Shown: piece after piece, positions 26,149 through 35,475 of the stretch
Layout: every line of letters starts with the position of its first letter
Numbering within the stretch: position 1 is the first letter of the stretch
Source of the DNA: Gracilimonas sp.
GTDB lineage: Bacteria > Bacteroidota > Rhodothermia > Balneolales > Balneolaceae
Assembly (NCBI GenBank): GCA_022450045.1
Contig: JAKURD010000010.1
Span: 41,699-105,698, forward strand
Direction: 5' to 3'
DNA length: 64,000 nt
Program-made: the position numbers and the translations under genes
The notes under the pieces: generated by a model
Seen by the model: only the letters and a program-made list of their open reading frames with translations
What the model was told of the DNA's origin: nothing
Database searches by the model: none

Positions 26149-27516
26149 ATGAGTACCCCTTTATACACACTGCATCGGATTCTACTTGCTGTACTGTTTG
26201 TAGCGGCATCAATTCAACCCTTGGCGGCCCAAAACAGGGACAACGACAACCAAAATATCCGCGAGATGAGCCTCGAAGAAGCACTTGCTATAGCAGAGAA
26301 AGAGAATTTTCAGATTCGTATGGCTGCATCCGACATTGAAATAACACGGTCGCAATACCGGCAAACGAATGCCGTCTTTTTGCCTCAAATTTCACTGGAA
26401 GAGACGGGGGTTAGCACTAATGACCCGCTGAGCGTCTTTGGATTTAAACTGAAACAGGAATCGGTAACAACTGCCGATTTTAACCCGGCAAGGTTAAATG
26501 CTCCCGATCCGTATGAGAATTTCACGACTAAACTACAAATACAACAACCGCTGTTTAACCCCGACCAGCTATTTCGTCGCAGTGCGGTGAAGAACCAATT
26601 ACGTGCGGCAGAAGAGCAACTAAAGGGCACCACAAGCTATGCCCGGTTTCAGGTTAAGGATACCTATTATCAGCTTCTGCTTACCGATGAAAGGCTGTCG
26701 GTTATTAATATTTCCCTAAAGGCTGTGCAAAGAAACGAAGAACAGGCCCGTGATTTACGTGAACAGGGCATGATAAGTAAGGCTGACTACCTGGCTGCGT
26801 CTGTACGGGTACGGGATTTGGAGAGCCGTCAGTCTGAAGCAGAAGATCAGCTGCAGTTGGTTCGGGAAAACCTGCGGTTCTTGCTGGGGATGGGCGAAAA
26901 GGTAGTTATAAGGCCTACAGACAGCCTGCGGTTGGCATCAGCAGGTGTTGCTTCAATAACCGACGATTCGGCCGTGGAAAATTCAACCCTTAAAGCTCTG
27001 CGATACCGGATTGAGGCCGCCGAAGAAATGGTAAAATCCTCGAAATTCAGTTTTATACCGAGTTTAAACGCCTTTGGGAGTTACGAATTTAATGACAATG
27101 TGATGTTCGGCACCCGAGGCGAAAGTTACTTCGTGGGTGCTACTCTGAAATGGGACATGTTCAGTGGGTTCAGCAACGCAGGCAAAGTGATGCAGTCGCG
27201 AGCGGAGCTGAAAAAAGCCACAGTGGCTTATCGGAGCCAATCGCTGAAAACACAAATGGAAATTAAACAAGCCCGCCGGTCGGTAATTCAGGCCCAAAAA
27301 CAGTTCAACTTTGCCGAGGCTTCCGCAGAACAGGCAGCCGAAGATTTTCGCATCCGCTTAGACCGCTATGAGCAAGGCATGGAAACAACTTCCGATCTAC
27401 TCCTGGCAGAGGCACGGCTGTCAAAAAACCGCCTGCAAAGGCTCAATGCTTTGTATCAGTATAATATAAGTCTGGCAAGACTGGAACTGCTGCTCGAACA
27501 GGAGCTTCCTAACTAA
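26149..27516 (+). CDS. TolC-family outer-membrane efflux protein
   Basis: The 455-aa protein has a signal peptide and two OEP repeats, each with long amphipathic coiled helices (SLEEALAIAEKENFQIRMAA; DTYYQLLLTDERLSVINISL; SADYLAA-type hairpins) and beta strands such as SYFVGATLKWDMFSGF. It forms the outer-membrane channel of a three-part pump with the adaptor and RND genes that follow by 22 and 23 bp. The length is normal for TolC/CusC-like proteins. Confidence 0.93.
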   Translation: MSTPLYTLHRILLAVLFVAASIQPLAAQNRDNDNQNIREMSLEEALAIAEKENFQIRMAASDIEITRSQYRQTNAVFLPQISLEETGVSTNDPLSVFGFKLKQESVTTADFNPARLNAPDPYENFTTKLQIQQPLFNPDQLFRRSAVKNQLRAAEEQLKGTTSYARFQVKDTYYQLLLTDERLSVINISLKAVQRNEEQARDLREQGMISKADYLAASVRVRDLESRQSEAEDQLQLVRENLRFLLGMGEKVVIRPTDSLRLASAGVASITDDSAVENSTLKALRYRIEAAEEMVKSSKFSFIPSLNAFGSYEFNDNVMFGTRGESYFVGATLKWDMFSGFSNAGKVMQSRAELKKATVAYRSQSLKTQMEIKQARRSVIQAQKQFNFAEASAEQAAEDFRIRLDRYEQGMETTSDLLLAEARLSKNRLQRLNALYQYNISLARLELLLEQELPN

Positions 27517-27538
27517 TCCCAAATTATTTTAAGATAAA

Positions 27539-28657
27539 ATGAACATCAAAACGATCAATACAATGAAAAGGAATCGAATATTTATGGCTATTAGCAAGCT
27601 GTTAGCAGTCGTACTGCTTTCTTTTTCTGCCTACGCGTGCAGCTCACCAGAAAAAAACTCTCAGGACCCTGAAAATCCGGTCTCGGTGACCGCAGAGACA
27701 GCAAAATTTAGTCAAATTTCAGCTTTAAACCATTTTTCGGGAACTGTTAAAAGCGAACATACGGTGGAACTCAGTACCAAGGTGATGGGAAGGATTACGC
27801 AACTCAATGTGGAGGCTGGGGATTTTGCCCGGAAAGGAGACATGCTGGTTCGGATTAAAGACGATAACCTGCAGGCACAGAAAAATCAGGTGGAGGCCAA
27901 TCTGTCACAAGCCCGTTCAGTCCTGCAGAATACAGAAACAAACTACAACCGCCTGAAGGCTCTGCATGAAAAAGGGAGCGCCACCCAAAAGGAATTTGAT
28001 GATATAAGCACGCAGTATGAGGCGGCTAAGGCAAACGTAACCGTCCTCAACGGAAAACTACTGGAGATTGAAGACATGCTGGCCTATACGGTGCTGGAAG
28101 CTCCCTTCGACGGCTATGTGGTCGCCAAAAGAGTTTCACAGGGCGACATGGCAGCCCCCGGGCAACCGCTTGTTTCTTTCGAGCAGGCAAACGGAATGAA
28201 GGTGGAAGTAACGGTTCCAGAAACGGAAATTACCTTGTTTAGTCTTAATGACAAGGTTTCGGTGGATGTTAAGGCAGCCGGCCGCCAGCGTCTTACGGGA
28301 GTGGTTTCGAGTGTACATCCTTCAGGCAACCGAGTTAGCCGACAATTTATGGTGGAGGTCAGCTTACCGGATATGGGCAGAAGTCACGGCCTTAAATCCG
28401 GAATGTTTGCTGAAGTCGGACTCTCCTCCACCTCAGACTCCGCATTAACAGTGCCGAAAACTGCGGTTATAGAACGTGGGCAGCTTACCGGCCTGTATGC
28501 GCTTACCGACGATTCAGAGGTACTACTTCGCTGGGTTCGCCTTGGAGATACAATCGGAAATCAGGTTGAGATATTGTCTGGTCTGAAACAGGGTGAAAAA
28601 TATGTATCGTCTTTTGAAGCCCCGCTTCGCGAAGGACAAAAAGTAAACGTACAGTAA
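27539..28657 (+). CDS. RND efflux periplasmic adaptor (HlyD/AcrA family), lipoprotein
   Basis: The 372-aa protein has a lipobox (SAYACSS, Cys about 32), a lipoyl/barrel-sandwich hybrid (HFSGTVKSEHTVELSTKVMG; VEAGDFARKGDMLVRI), an alpha-hairpin (about residues 100-170), a beta-barrel (QGDMAAPGQPLVSFEQ; VTVPETEITLF) and a membrane-proximal domain (VPKTAVIERGQLTGLYAL). It joins the inner-membrane pump to TolC. Two ATGs are available near the start; the upstream one (27539) gives an N-region of suitable length. It lies 23 bp ahead of the pump gene. Confidence 0.94.
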   Translation: MNIKTINTMKRNRIFMAISKLLAVVLLSFSAYACSSPEKNSQDPENPVSVTAETAKFSQISALNHFSGTVKSEHTVELSTKVMGRITQLNVEAGDFARKGDMLVRIKDDNLQAQKNQVEANLSQARSVLQNTETNYNRLKALHEKGSATQKEFDDISTQYEAAKANVTVLNGKLLEIEDMLAYTVLEAPFDGYVVAKRVSQGDMAAPGQPLVSFEQANGMKVEVTVPETEITLFSLNDKVSVDVKAAGRQRLTGVVSSVHPSGNRVSRQFMVEVSLPDMGRSHGLKSGMFAEVGLSSTSDSALTVPKTAVIERGQLTGLYALTDDSEVLLRWVRLGDTIGNQVEILSGLKQGEKYVSSFEAPLREGQKVNVQ

Positions 28658-28680
28658 AAGCAGAAAACGAAAGATATATT

Positions 28681-31600
28681 ATGAAAACCGGAATAGCAGG
28701 AAAAATTGCAAATGCCTTCATCGACTCTAAACTGACACCGTTGCTGATGGTGTTATTTTTGGGACTGGGTTTCTATGGCACGTATTTAACACCCCGCGAA
28801 GAAGAACCCCAAATTGATGTGCCGATGGCTGATATCTTCGTTGGTTACCCAGGTGCTTCACCAGATGAGGTCGAAAAAAGAATCTCCATACCACTCGAAA
28901 AAGTACTCTCCAACATTGAAGGAGTGGAATATGTCTATTCTACCTCCATGCCCGATCAGGCGATGGTTTCGGCGCGCTTCTATGTGGGCGAAGATGTGGA
29001 ACGAAGCCTGGTACGCCTGTATAATGAGCTGATGAAAAATATAGACCGCCTGCCGGAGGGAGCCACCATGCCGATGGTCAAGTCGCGCTCCATCGACGAT
29101 GTTCCCATCATGACGCTGACGCTCTGGAGCAAATCATACAGCGATTATGAGATCCGCCGTGTGGCCGACGAGCTGGCGCTGGAGGTAAAAAAGATTGAGA
29201 ATGTTGCCCAAACCAACATCCACGGCGGACGAACGCGCCAGGTTGGGGTATTCCTCGATAAAAATAAGATGGCCTCTTATGGTATTGACCCGATGAAGGT
29301 TGCAGGACAGATACAGGCGGCCAATCAGGAGCTTTCCTCCGGATCGTTCAGTAAAAATGACAGGCAGTACTTGGTAGAAACCGGCAGTTTCTTTCGCAAT
29401 ACCGAAGAGGTTCGAAACCTTATTATTGATGTGCAGGGTGGAGATCCGATTTATCTGAAAAGTATTGCAGAAGTTACGGACGGGCCGGAAGAACCCGCAG
29501 AATATGTTGCTTACGGGGTGGGAAATGCCAAAGCGGAACTATCCGGAATGAACGCAGGTGAATCCTATCCTGCGGTAACGCTTTCGATAGCCAAACGGCC
29601 GGGATCAGACGCTATGAACATTGCTGAAAACGTTCAGAAAAAAGTGGATAAACTGAATGGCACCCTTATTCCTGCAGGTATAACTGTGACGACCACACGT
29701 AATTACGGTGAAACCGCAGCTTCTAAGGTACTTTCACTACTGGAACACTTGTTCGGTGCAATACTTGCGGTGACCGTGGTCGTGGCGTTGGCAATGGGAT
29801 GGCGGGGCGGTCTGGTAGTCTTTTTATCGGTACCGGTAACCTTTGCCTTAACCCTCTTCCTTTACTATATATTTGGCTATACGCTGAACCGCATCACACT
29901 TTTTGCCTTAATTTTTGTAACAGGTATTGTGGTAGATGACTCCATTATTATAGCCGAAAACATGTATAGGCACTTTAAGATGCGCAAATTGCCATTTAAG
30001 CAGGCAGCAATAACGGCGATCAACGAGGTGGGGAACCCGACTATCCTGGCTACCTTTACGGTTATTTCGGCCGTGTTGCCGATGGCGTTTGTATCGGGGT
30101 TGATGGGACCGTATATGAGTCCCATGCCCATTGGCGCGTCGCTGGCTATGATCTTTTCACTCATCGTAGCACTGATTATCACCCCCTGGCTGGCATATAT
30201 GCTGCTGCCACACGTGAAGCCGGAAAAAGACGAGAGTGGTGCTGACAAGGAGTACCGGCTTGAAGATACCCGCATCTACAAATGGTACTCGCAGGTTATG
30301 AAGCCACTGCTGGAAAGTGTAACCAAACGATGGGTGTTTATCGGCGGGGTAACCGCGTTGTTGCTCGCTTCTACACTGCTGTTCGTATTCCGCATGGTGG
30401 AAGTGAAGATGCTGCCTTTTGATAATAAGAATGAAGTGCAGCTGATCATCGATATGCCGGAAGGCACCACCCTGGAGCGTACCAACGCCGTGGCTCGCGA
30501 AGTGGGTCTTAGCCTGAAAGAAATTCCGGAAATTCTTGATTATCAGATTTACGCAGGAACCAATGCTCCTATTAATTTCAACGGCCTGGTGCGGCACTAC
30601 GATCTGCGAAAAGGAGCCAATATCGCCGATGTACAGGTGAACCTGGTGGATAAAGGAGAGCGTGATGACCAGAGCCATGCCATTGCCAAGCGCATCCGCC
30701 CTATCGTGCAGGAAGTAGGAAAAAAATTCAACGCAAACATCAAAGTGGTGGAAGTGCCGCCGGGTCCGCCCGTGTTATCTACGCTGGTTACCGAAATATA
30801 TGGCCCGGATGAAGATCAGCGTCAGCGGGTGGGAAGCAAAGTGAAACAAATCTTCGAAGAAATGGAGGGTGTTGTTGATGTGGACTGGATGATAGAAGCA
30901 CCCCAGACGAAATATAAGATGGATGTGAATACCGAAAAAGCAACGCTTTCCGGCATATCATCCCGCCAGGTGGTACAGGCGGTCAGGATGGCGCTGAGTG
31001 GTAACCCTGTTTCACGACTGTACAGCGAAAAGGAGATCAATGATGTTCCCGTCGTTTTAAAACTACCTGAAAAAGAACGTTCAGGCATAGAACAGTTAAG
31101 CCAGCTTTATATGCAGTCGGCTTCCGGCACTATGATTCCGGTAACAGACCTGGTAACGGTTTCCGAAGAAACCCTGGAGCCAAGCATCTATCGAAAAAAC
31201 CAGCGCCGCGTGTTGTATGTAACAGCCGAGGTGGCCGGGGCCATCGAGAGCCCGGTTTATGCCATCCTGGATACTGGCGAAAAGATCGATGCCATTGATA
31301 TGCCCGCCGATTACAGTTTGGACCAGATTTTTGCCGGCCAGCCCTTCATGCAGGAAGATTACACGCTGAAATGGGACGGGGAATGGCAAATTACTTACGA
31401 GGTATTTCGTGATTTGGGAATTGCCTTTGCGGTCGTATTGGTGATCATTTATATGCTCATTATCGGCTGGTTCCAGGATTTTAAGGTTCCCATTATTATG
31501 ATGATTGCCATTCCGCTTTCACTGGTCGGTATTCTAATCGGGCACTGGCTGCTGGGGGCATTCTTCACGGCTACATCGATGATCGGAATGATTGCCCTGG

Positions 31601-31911
31601 CAGGGATCATGGTCCGTAACTCCGTATTGTTAATTGACTTTATAGAAATACGGCTTAATGACGGTGAACCACTGAAGCAGGCGGTCATAGAGGCCGGAGC
31701 CGTACGCAGCATGCCCATTCTATTGACGGCTGGTACAGTAGTTATCGGTGCGTTTGTAATACTGTTCGATCCCATTTTCCAGGGATTGGCGATTTCCCTG
31801 ATGGGCGGAGCAATAGCGTCAACCGCTCTTACGCTCCTGATGGTCCCGCTTATTTATTACATGGTGGAAAAGCCCGGTGAGCTAAAAGATAATAACAACA
31901 CGGAAGCATAG
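28681..31911 (+). CDS. RND efflux pump, HAE1-like inner-membrane permease
   Basis: The 1076-aa protein has the full RND form: TM1, a large periplasmic loop, TM2-6, TM7, a second loop and TM8-12. TM4 contains the proton-relay pair Asp419-Asp420 in GIVVDDSIIIAEN. The TM10-11 region reads IALAGIMVRNSVLLID. The Met/Glu set that defines CusA-type Cu/Ag pumps is not visible, so it is closer to the HAE1 group and its substrate is open. Neighbour genes (DUF302, Met-rich protein, DUF2892, thioredoxin-fold protein, rhodanese) recur with this pump type in sulfur-metabolising bacteria as I recall, which hints at thiol, sulfide or metal-thiolate export. That part is inference. Confidence 0.95.
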   Translation: MKTGIAGKIANAFIDSKLTPLLMVLFLGLGFYGTYLTPREEEPQIDVPMADIFVGYPGASPDEVEKRISIPLEKVLSNIEGVEYVYSTSMPDQAMVSARFYVGEDVERSLVRLYNELMKNIDRLPEGATMPMVKSRSIDDVPIMTLTLWSKSYSDYEIRRVADELALEVKKIENVAQTNIHGGRTRQVGVFLDKNKMASYGIDPMKVAGQIQAANQELSSGSFSKNDRQYLVETGSFFRNTEEVRNLIIDVQGGDPIYLKSIAEVTDGPEEPAEYVAYGVGNAKAELSGMNAGESYPAVTLSIAKRPGSDAMNIAENVQKKVDKLNGTLIPAGITVTTTRNYGETAASKVLSLLEHLFGAILAVTVVVALAMGWRGGLVVFLSVPVTFALTLFLYYIFGYTLNRITLFALIFVTGIVVDDSIIIAENMYRHFKMRKLPFKQAAITAINEVGNPTILATFTVISAVLPMAFVSGLMGPYMSPMPIGASLAMIFSLIVALIITPWLAYMLLPHVKPEKDESGADKEYRLEDTRIYKWYSQVMKPLLESVTKRWVFIGGVTALLLASTLLFVFRMVEVKMLPFDNKNEVQLIIDMPEGTTLERTNAVAREVGLSLKEIPEILDYQIYAGTNAPINFNGLVRHYDLRKGANIADVQVNLVDKGERDDQSHAIAKRIRPIVQEVGKKFNANIKVVEVPPGPPVLSTLVTEIYGPDEDQRQRVGSKVKQIFEEMEGVVDVDWMIEAPQTKYKMDVNTEKATLSGISSRQVVQAVRMALSGNPVSRLYSEKEINDVPVVLKLPEKERSGIEQLSQLYMQSASGTMIPVTDLVTVSEETLEPSIYRKNQRRVLYVTAEVAGAIESPVYAILDTGEKIDAIDMPADYSLDQIFAGQPFMQEDYTLKWDGEWQITYEVFRDLGIAFAVVLVIIYMLIIGWFQDFKVPIIMMIAIPLSLVGILIGHWLLGAFFTATSMIGMIALAGIMVRNSVLLIDFIEIRLNDGEPLKQAVIEAGAVRSMPILLTAGTVVIGAFVILFDPIFQGLAISLMGGAIASTALTLLMVPLIYYMVEKPGELKDNNNTEA

Positions 31912-31939
31912 TATCTAATAAATCTTAAATCACAGACTT

Positions 31940-32257
31940 ATGAAATTACTGATTATTTTAAGTATCGAAGAGTATGCGGATGAGGTACGCCGCATACTGG
32001 TTAATCAACGCATACCTATCTACAGTGAGACTGAAATCAAGGGTTGCCGGTGTGATACGAAAGACAAGGCAGTCGACCTAACGAACTGGTTTGCCAATAC
32101 GGATACAACGGTGTATTCCCATCTGTTCTTTGCCTTCCAGGATGAGACGTTGGTCGAACAACTTCTTTCGGAAGTAGATCATTATAATCGGATGCAAGGC
32201 GAAGACCAGCCAAACCCGCTTCACGCATATCAATTGAACGTAGAGAAATCAGTATAA
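31940..32257 (+). CDS. Small ferredoxin-fold protein, possibly PII/CutA-like
   Basis: The 105-aa protein begins with a beta strand MKLLIILSIEEYADEVRRIL and has a GCRCD motif (Cys37, Cys39) and a C-terminal strand-helix that resembles the PII/CutA ferredoxin-like fold. No nucleotide-binding T-loop signature is seen. It follows the RND gene by 28 bp and could act as a trimeric sensor that touches the pump. The assignment rests on fold-like pattern only. Confidence 0.6.
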   Translation: MKLLIILSIEEYADEVRRILVNQRIPIYSETEIKGCRCDTKDKAVDLTNWFANTDTTVYSHLFFAFQDETLVEQLLSEVDHYNRMQGEDQPNPLHAYQLNVEKSV

Positions 32258-32300
32258 CAGAGGCCTTTAACAACAATCCATAACCTATAACTAAAATATT

Positions 32301-32549
32301 ATGAGAAAAATGGAACGCATTATACGAGCTGTCGCAGGAAGTTTTGTCACCATCAGCCTGATACTGGGCTACTTTGTAAGTCCCTATTGGTACCTCTTTA
32401 CCCTATTTGTGGGATTGAACCTGTTCCAATCGGCCTTTACCAAGTGGTGCCTGGCCGAGGAGATACTAAAAAGGTTTGGTATCGGCGTGCCCTGCTCTTC
32501 GGAAGGAAGTATGAACTCAGAATTTGAACCCAAAAAACAGAAAGTTTAA
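32301..32549 (+). CDS. DUF2892 (YgaP-like) membrane protein
   Basis: The 82-aa protein has two membrane helices (RAVAGSFVTISLILGYFV and WYLFTLFVGLNLFQSAFT) then KWCLAEEILKRFGI, which is the DUF2892 signature seen as the membrane part of the rhodanese YgaP. Cys residues follow the second helix and occur again in GVPCSSEG. DUF2892 with separate rhodanese, as here, is a frequent set in sulfur-linked clusters. A membrane-side sulfur relay is plausible. Confidence 0.85.
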   Translation: MRKMERIIRAVAGSFVTISLILGYFVSPYWYLFTLFVGLNLFQSAFTKWCLAEEILKRFGIGVPCSSEGSMNSEFEPKKQKV

Positions 32550-32551
32550 AA

Positions 32552-32788
32552 ATGAATGTACTTATTTTAGCAACTGAAAACTGTAATCACCGCCCGTTAG
32601 TGGAGAAGCAGCTGAAGAAAATGAACATATCGTACGAGGTGCAATATGTGGATAAACAGCCGGAGCTGATCAGAAGGTTCAGCATTTTTTCTTCCCCCAA
32701 TATTATTGTAAATGGAGAAATCGCGTTCCGGGCTAATGAGGAGCGGTCGCTACCCACGAAAGCAGACCTGGAGGCAATGTTTTCTTAA
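32552..32788 (+). CDS. Thioredoxin/glutaredoxin-fold protein with single Cys
   Basis: The 78-aa protein has the fold order of a glutaredoxin: strand MNVLILATENCNHR, helix PLVEKQLKKMNI, strand YEVQYVDKQPEL, cis-Pro motif SSPNIIVNGEIAF. The active site is CNHR (Cys11), one cysteine only, so it cannot do classical dithiol exchange; monothiol or metal/persulfide carriage is possible. It starts 2 bp after the DUF2892 stop. Confidence 0.75.
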   Translation: MNVLILATENCNHRPLVEKQLKKMNISYEVQYVDKQPELIRRFSIFSSPNIIVNGEIAFRANEERSLPTKADLEAMFS

Positions 32789-32794
32789 AAACTG

Positions 32795-32826
32795 TATGAC
32801 GGCAGCTTGCCCGTCCGGCCGTCGTA
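32795..32826 (+). repeat. Inverted repeat after thioredoxin-fold gene
   Basis: TATGACGGC pairs with GCCGTCGTA, one G-T pair, around a 14-base loop. It follows the last gene of the tight cluster and precedes the rhodanese gene by 140 bp. No T run follows, so it may be a weak terminator or an operator. Confidence 0.35.
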
Positions 32827-32965
32827 TAATAATGTTACCCGGTGTTACACGTAAAAGATGCGTCGGCCATCCTTATCATTAACCATTTTTAGTGAATTAC
32901 TCATTTGATGAAGCAATGATGGTTAGTATTCACAGAACAAAATTATAATATAAAAACATATTCCT

Positions 32966-33427
32966 ATGAAAAACTCAATAGAACGTATCTCTCGGAGAGA
33001 TGAAACACAAATGATTCCCGAATATGTAGCAGATAAAAAAGGATTGGTGACTGTCGATATCACGTGGGGCAAAATTCAACCTATTCAGGCCGCCGAAGGA
33101 GTACAGACCGTCAGTGAACTTGAGGTTATTGATCATATAGAGAAAGAGCGGCCCATTGTAGATGTAAGGGTTCCTGGTACCAGATTTGGGAAAAGCATCC
33201 CCGGATCAGTTAGTATTCCATTGAATGAATTTTCAGATCGTTTGGATGAATTGGACCGCTCCCGCCCCACGATTTTTTTCTGCAACGGACCCCAATGTCC
33301 GCAGTCGCAAAAGGCTATCAATTATCTGCTGGATAAGGGATATCCGGCTGATAAGCTAAGATACTACCGCGGAGGCATGCACAATTGGATCACCCTCGGG
33401 CTACCGGTTCTGAAAGACAATGAATAA
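32966..33427 (+). CDS. Rhodanese-like sulfurtransferase
   Basis: The 153-aa protein has a rhodanese domain at about residues 45-145: PIVDVRVPGTRFGKSIPGSV (CH2A-like), active-site loop FFCNGPQCPQSQKA (Cys106, with a second Cys at 111) and YYRGGMHNWITLGLPV. It carries sulfane sulfur on Cys106. The first 45 residues are an unassigned extension and there is no signal peptide, so it is cytoplasmic. It is separated by 177 bp from the gene before and ends 9 bp from a convergent gene. Confidence 0.9.
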   Translation: MKNSIERISRRDETQMIPEYVADKKGLVTVDITWGKIQPIQAAEGVQTVSELEVIDHIEKERPIVDVRVPGTRFGKSIPGSVSIPLNEFSDRLDELDRSRPTIFFCNGPQCPQSQKAINYLLDKGYPADKLRYYRGGMHNWITLGLPVLKDNE

Positions 33428-33436
33428 TGATTTAGA

Positions 33437-34135
33437 TCAAATCAGCCGTATCACAAAATAGCTGCCGTCATCCTTGCTGTTAAATTTTTGCCATATAATG
33501 CCTCGGCCCTTTTCAATGATCTCAATAACATGGTACCCAAATCCTTTCATTTTAATGCCCAGCACGTACACACTTATATCTACTTCTGAGTTGATTTGAT
33601 ACTGTCCTACCTGTAGCGTATCGTTTGATACCAGCCTTCTATCTTTGATTGTTATTTTGCTTTTTCCTCCTAAAAAACCCACCAAGCCTTTATCAATATT
33701 CAAGGCAAATTCAATAGGTTCCATCTCCCAGCCGGGTTCAGGAGCAGTCGGGTAAAAAGCTTTCGTATCCAGCAGATTAACCTTGATTTCACTGCCTTTG
33801 CCATAGTCTGTAAAAGGGATGACATTCAACAGCACTTTCTGCTCTTCCGGCCGACAGGTATAGATGGTTTTTGTGCTGTCCTGAAGTTCGCCTTCGTCAT
33901 TATATGAAAACAATTCTACCGGAAGGCGGTAGAGATTAGATTGTTCCTCGATGGAACCAACAATAAGTTTTTCATAGGATTGTAGTTCATCTTTATCATT
34001 GTAGTTACATTTTTTATACTGATTACCGTCGATTTCAAACAACAGCATCTCCCTGGATTGTTGAGCTCGCAGGTCCACACCAAGAATCAGAATGATTAGA
34101 AAAAAAACACAGGAAAAATAAGTTGATAAACGCAT
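33437..34135 (-). CDS. Secreted protein of unknown function (DUF3108-like outline)
   Basis: The 232-aa protein has a signal peptide (MRLSTYFSCVFFLIILILGV) and an all-beta mature part rich in paired strands (YRLPVELFSYNDEGELQDST; GEIKVNLLDTKAFYPTAPE-like). The outline recalls DUF3108-type periplasmic proteins, without certainty. I start at the ATG at 34135; the frame opens at a TTG 15 bases before. It is downstream of the channel gene by 33 bp, so both may be cotranscribed. Confidence 0.65.
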   Translation of the reverse strand: MRLSTYFSCVFFLIILILGVDLRAQQSREMLLFEIDGNQYKKCNYNDKDELQSYEKLIVGSIEEQSNLYRLPVELFSYNDEGELQDSTKTIYTCRPEEQKVLLNVIPFTDYGKGSEIKVNLLDTKAFYPTAPEPGWEMEPIEFALNIDKGLVGFLGGKSKITIKDRRLVSNDTLQVGQYQINSEVDISVYVLGIKMKGFGYHVIEIIEKGRGIIWQKFNSKDDGSYFVIRLI

Positions 34136-34168
34136 AGAGAGCTGAATCAAATATTATTGTTACTTTTG

Positions 34169-35173
34169 TTATGTTGAATAAATGTCATTCCATCTCCATC
34201 CGCTGCTTTGGAGCAGCCCCGCCAACAATGATCTTCTTTCTGAAACCGATGCGGCATAATCTTCTGCAGCATGCGTGTCGGGTAGCGTTACCTGCTGTTC
34301 TTTCAGGCGTTGAAAATCAGGGGTATGATTTATTTCATGCCTGATGGGAGTAAAAAAATTGTGCCCGATGGAGTCCAAATAACTGTCGATAGCCTTTCTG
34401 AGTGCACGGAGCTCATGGGGGGCAGAAGCCGGGGTTTCGCCAATGTGGGAAATGATGGACAACGCCTCATCAAGGTTGGTGATATTGACGGAAAGAGACT
34501 CTTTTCTGGAAGTACTGTAAAAATAGTGTACCGCGGGATGGGCGAAGTGATTCTGATTATGCTTGTTGATCATCTCACGAAGTGTGGGAGCGACGTTGAC
34601 CAATCCCGGAAAGCTTTCTCCATCATGACTGTTGGCAACAATTTCTTCGGGGGATTCTCCCATATTTGCTATAAACAGGCTGAGATTTCTCTTGTGGATC
34701 ACTGCGCTGGTAAGACTCATCAGGTAGGTCATGGCGGTAGTTATGAAAATAAAACCGGCAAACGAAAAGGCAGCCATAATAATTTGCCACCCTTCGGTGC
34801 CCGGTATATAATCACCCACTCCCAGGGTGGACAGGGTATATCCGCTTACATACAGTTTGGTGAGAGCGCTCGCTGTAGATCCGGAACCGGCCTCTACTAC
34901 CGAGCCGGGATCGCTCATAAGTAACAAGAAAAAGCCAGCCCACAAAAGCCCGATCCACAGGAGGATTAAAGTCAGAATATGCGTCAACCCTGAATACCGG
35001 AATAATTTTCTGTGTTTTGTTCTTTCGTTCACCCATAGAAAGACAGCGGCAAGGGCCGAGGAGGTATTCCGGGCAACGACTCCGGCACCGTTAAAAGATA
35101 CCGTGGTATAGAAAAAATCGCAGGCTGTAATGATGACAATCGCGATCCCCGGAATAAGATAAAATTCATGCAT
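34169..35173 (-). CDS. Two-pore-domain-style potassium channel protein
   Basis: The 334-aa protein has about four membrane helices in the first 165 residues. The pore loop contains the K+ selectivity filter TLGVGDYIPGTEG (about residues 116-128), between helices LLWIGLLWAGFFLLLM and FAGFIFITTAMTYLM. A long cytoplasmic part (about 170-334) has no RCK nucleotide motif I can see. It should move potassium across the inner membrane. It heads a minus-strand pair with the secreted protein gene. Confidence 0.85.
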   Translation of the reverse strand: MHEFYLIPGIAIVIITACDFFYTTVSFNGAGVVARNTSSALAAVFLWVNERTKHRKLFRYSGLTHILTLILLWIGLLWAGFFLLLMSDPGSVVEAGSGSTASALTKLYVSGYTLSTLGVGDYIPGTEGWQIIMAAFSFAGFIFITTAMTYLMSLTSAVIHKRNLSLFIANMGESPEEIVANSHDGESFPGLVNVAPTLREMINKHNQNHFAHPAVHYFYSTSRKESLSVNITNLDEALSIISHIGETPASAPHELRALRKAIDSYLDSIGHNFFTPIRHEINHTPDFQRLKEQQVTLPDTHAAEDYAASVSERRSLLAGLLQSSGWRWNDIYST

Positions 35174-35344
35174 TATTGCTTATTTAACAGGTAGTATAAA
35201 AAAATTTTCAATCGCTAATGTATCATTTAGTTGGTTTCTATAAAAATGAATTAACTTCAGTTGAACAAAAACAGTTTATACCCCATCTGCTGTGTGATGC
35301 ACCTTGTTAGTTTTAGCAATTTTATAAAACTTACTTCTTCCAGC

Positions 35345-35368
35345 TAATTTAACGTGAGTTCAATACAA
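35345..35368 (+). repeat. Degenerate copy of the MITE-like terminal repeat
   Basis: TAATTTAACGTGAGTTC is nearly the same as the ends of the elements at 4159-4349 and 47108-47471 (consensus TAATYTAACGTGAGTTC). The following bases diverge and no partner end is visible nearby, so this is a single decayed end. Confidence 0.45.
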
Positions 35369-35420
35369 GCAATCAGTTCATATATTCTGTAAAGTAAAAA
35401 CTCTGCTCTGAATTTTTGTC

Positions 35421-35468
35421 GGAAAAAAATAAGCTGGTGAAAGACTTTAAATCTTCCACCAGCTTATT
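35421..35468 (-). terminator. Strong rho-independent terminator (minus strand)
   Basis: A 17-bp stem, AATAAGCTGGTGGAAGA with TCTTTCACCAGCTTATT on the minus strand (one G-U pair, which would be a mismatch on the plus strand), is followed by a run of seven T. It sits 7 bases after the stop of the 42-aa gene at 35476-35604 and ends the minus-strand transcript that includes the NmrA-like locus. Confidence 0.85.
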
Positions 35469-35475
35469 CTCCTTT

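Noticed and set aside
34310-34924. Plus-strand frame of 204 codons opposite the channel gene
   Set aside because: It is a shadow of the potassium-channel gene, whose protein has clear helices and the selectivity filter.
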